Origin: DATAQC01 sp046263055
GTDB taxonomy: Bacteria > Actinomycetota > Acidimicrobiia > Acidimicrobiales > AC-14
DNA: 6,208 nucleotides
Direction: 5' to 3'
NCBI GenBank assembly: GCA_046263055.1
Contig: JBHELO010000136.1
Coordinates: forward strand, 1 to 6,208
Shown in pieces: positions 5,578 to 6,208 of the stretch. The notes beneath the pieces are model-generated. The model saw only the letters and a list, made by a program, of their open reading frames with translations, was not told the origin of the DNA and did no database searches. The translations under genes and the position numbers were made by a program. The first letter of the stretch is position 1; each line of letters starts with the position of its first letter.

Positions 5578-5652
5578 TCACCGGCGCATGGCGGTGGCCC
5601 GCTCGATGCCCGACGAACGCCCTGTGACCAGCACCGCCTGCGAGCCCGACAT
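5578..5652 (-). pseudogene. Short-chain dehydrogenase/reductase N-terminal remnant
   Basis: A 24-codon frame starts at ATG 5652 and ends in TGA. Its product contains QAVLVTGRSSGIERATA, which closely resembles the first strand and cofactor-binding TGxxxGxG turn of short-chain dehydrogenases (usual text VLVTGASSGIGRATA). The last glycine of the motif is Glu here, and the rest of the roughly 250-residue enzyme is absent in all frames downstream. I read it as the decayed stump of a deleted gene. A chance resemblance is possible but unlikely over this many positions. Confidence 0.55.
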
Positions 5653-5705
5653 GCCACCACCGTAGGCGTCACCCGGCGCCGCGGGGGTCAGGCGGGCGGG
5701 ACGGG

Positions 5706-5990
5706 TCAGTTGCGGACCAGCTCCACGCCCAGGTCCTCGTCCAGCTCGTAGTTCAGCTCGTCGATGAGACGGGCCACCAGGTGGAGGCGAGTGACCTCCT
5801 TGGCCGTACGGCCGAAGCCGGCGTCGTCGAACAGGCGCTGGGAGCGGAATGGCGCCTGCAGGGCGGCCGCCCTCCGGTTCAGGCTGTCGACCGCCCGGTA
5901 CGGGTCGTCGGCGCACTCGCGGCACACGGCCCGAGCCGTCTTGCGGCCGAGGGCGATCTCCAGGAACGTCTCCAGATGCTCGGGTTCCAT
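5706..5990 (-). CDS. Small hypothetical protein with CxxC
   Basis: A 94-residue soluble protein with no family I recognise. The start ATG at 5990 is well supported by GGGAGAG (6001-5995) just upstream; a longer frame from 6029 has no such site. It contains Cys23-Arg-Glu-Cys26 in a helix-like setting (ARAVCRECADDPYRAVDSL), then a probably helical segment (LNRRAAALQAPF, TAKEVTRLHLVARLIDELNYEL), and an acidic end (DEDLGVELVRN). There is no signal peptide or membrane segment. The CxxC could bind a metal with other ligands or act as a redox pair, but with only two cysteines this is not decided. Its composition is ordinary for a real gene, unlike the Arg/Pro-rich shadows nearby. It is co-directional with the selenoprotein operon, about 300 nt upstream, without clear linkage. 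Confidence 0.75.
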   Translation of the reverse strand: MEPEHLETFLEIALGRKTARAVCRECADDPYRAVDSLNRRAAALQAPFRSQRLFDDAGFGRTAKEVTRLHLVARLIDELNYELDEDLGVELVRN

Positions 5991-6010
5991 GTCACTCTCC
6001 CGGACCGGTC

Positions 6011-6024
6011 GGGGGGCACCCCCC
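6011..6024 (-). terminator. Weak GC hairpin between the Thr-rich gene and the small hypothetical gene
   Basis: GGGGG (6011-6015) and CCCCC (6020-6024) pair around a 4-nt loop. A second small palindrome, GCGC-TTGA-GCGC, lies at 6056-6067. Both follow the Thr-rich gene's stop and precede the next gene, a sensible place for termination, but the stems are short and no T-tract is present. Confidence 0.2.
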
Positions 6025-6078
6025 GCCATCTCCGAACAACGGCAACCGGCTCCCCGCGCTTGAGCGCCCCCCGGGCTG

Positions 6079-6208
6079 TCAGGTGGACGGCGTGACCGAG
6101 GTGGTGGGCGGGGTCGTGCGACCCGTGGTCGGGACGGTGCTGGTGGTTGCGGTGGTGGTGGTGGACGACGACGTGGTCGGCGCCTCGGTGGTGGGCGCGG
6201 TGGTGGCC
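6079..6208 (-). CDS. Partial gene: Thr/Pro/Ser-rich C-terminal tail
   Basis: The frame enters from the right edge and ends in TGA at 6081-6079. The visible 42 residues contain 21 Thr plus many Pro and Ser (for example EAPTTSSSTTTTATTSTVPT). Such tails are typical of disordered, often extracellular or cell-wall-anchored linkers in actinobacteria. No sorting signal or membrane anchor follows the tail. The catalytic or binding part lies outside the window, so the function cannot be told. The consistent Thr codons ending in C or G support a real frame over chance. Confidence 0.65.
   Translation of the reverse strand, partial: ATTAPTTEAPTTSSSTTTTATTSTVPTTGRTTPPTTSVTPST

Noticed and set aside
1..6208. 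tRNA-Sec (selC), SelA/B/D genes, CRISPR array, insertion sequence or other mobile element
   Set aside because: I looked for a T-loop, an anticodon TCA stem, regular spaced repeats and transposase motifs and found none in this window.

Overview
The window is very GC-rich with frequent GTG starts, which suggests a high-GC actinobacterium (possibly an uncultured Acidimicrobiia/Thermoleophilia-type lineage; this is inference). Every gene I can support lies on the minus strand, so transcription runs from high to low coordinates. The long plus-strand open frames are GC-driven shadows.

The core is a four-gene operon-like run: a peroxiredoxin-like protein (about 5408-4866), phosphoketolase (4830-2395), acetate kinase (2374-1229), and a rhodanese-CBS-His-rich fusion (1188-301). 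Gaps are 35, 20 and 40 nt. Phosphoketolase cleaves xylulose-5-P or fructose-6-P to acetyl phosphate, and acetate kinase uses that to make ATP and acetate. The middle pair is therefore a complete phosphoketolase-to-acetate branch.

The main discovery is that both outer genes are interrupted by a single in-frame TGA. In each case it falls where the family carries a redox-active cysteine: the first position of a CxxC-type motif in the peroxiredoxin-like protein (UxxC, TGA at 5300-5298), and the second position of a CxxxxC-type loop in the rhodanese (CFDTLU, TGA at 987-985). Protein homology continues in the same frame on both sides of each TGA. Each TGA is followed by a 7-bp stem-loop whose apical loop starts 19 or 21 nt downstream and has G in its first two positions, matching the published bacterial SECIS geometry. 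TGA still acts as a normal stop elsewhere in the window, including at the ends of phosphoketolase and of the rhodanese itself. I therefore read both genes as selenoproteins flanking an energy-metabolism pair. A simple gene caller would split or truncate both.

Upstream of the operon (in transcription order) lie a Thr-rich C-terminal tail of a gene that runs off the right edge (6208-6079), a small hypothetical protein with a CxxC (5990-5706), a 24-codon remnant of a short-chain dehydrogenase N-terminus (5652-5578), and an imperfect 14-bp inverted repeat (5577-5523). The remaining left 300 bases hold no recognisable gene, only GC-rich hairpins and a 14-bp direct repeat, and probably include the operon's transcription end. 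No selenocysteine machinery gene (selA, selB, selC, selD) is visible in the window.
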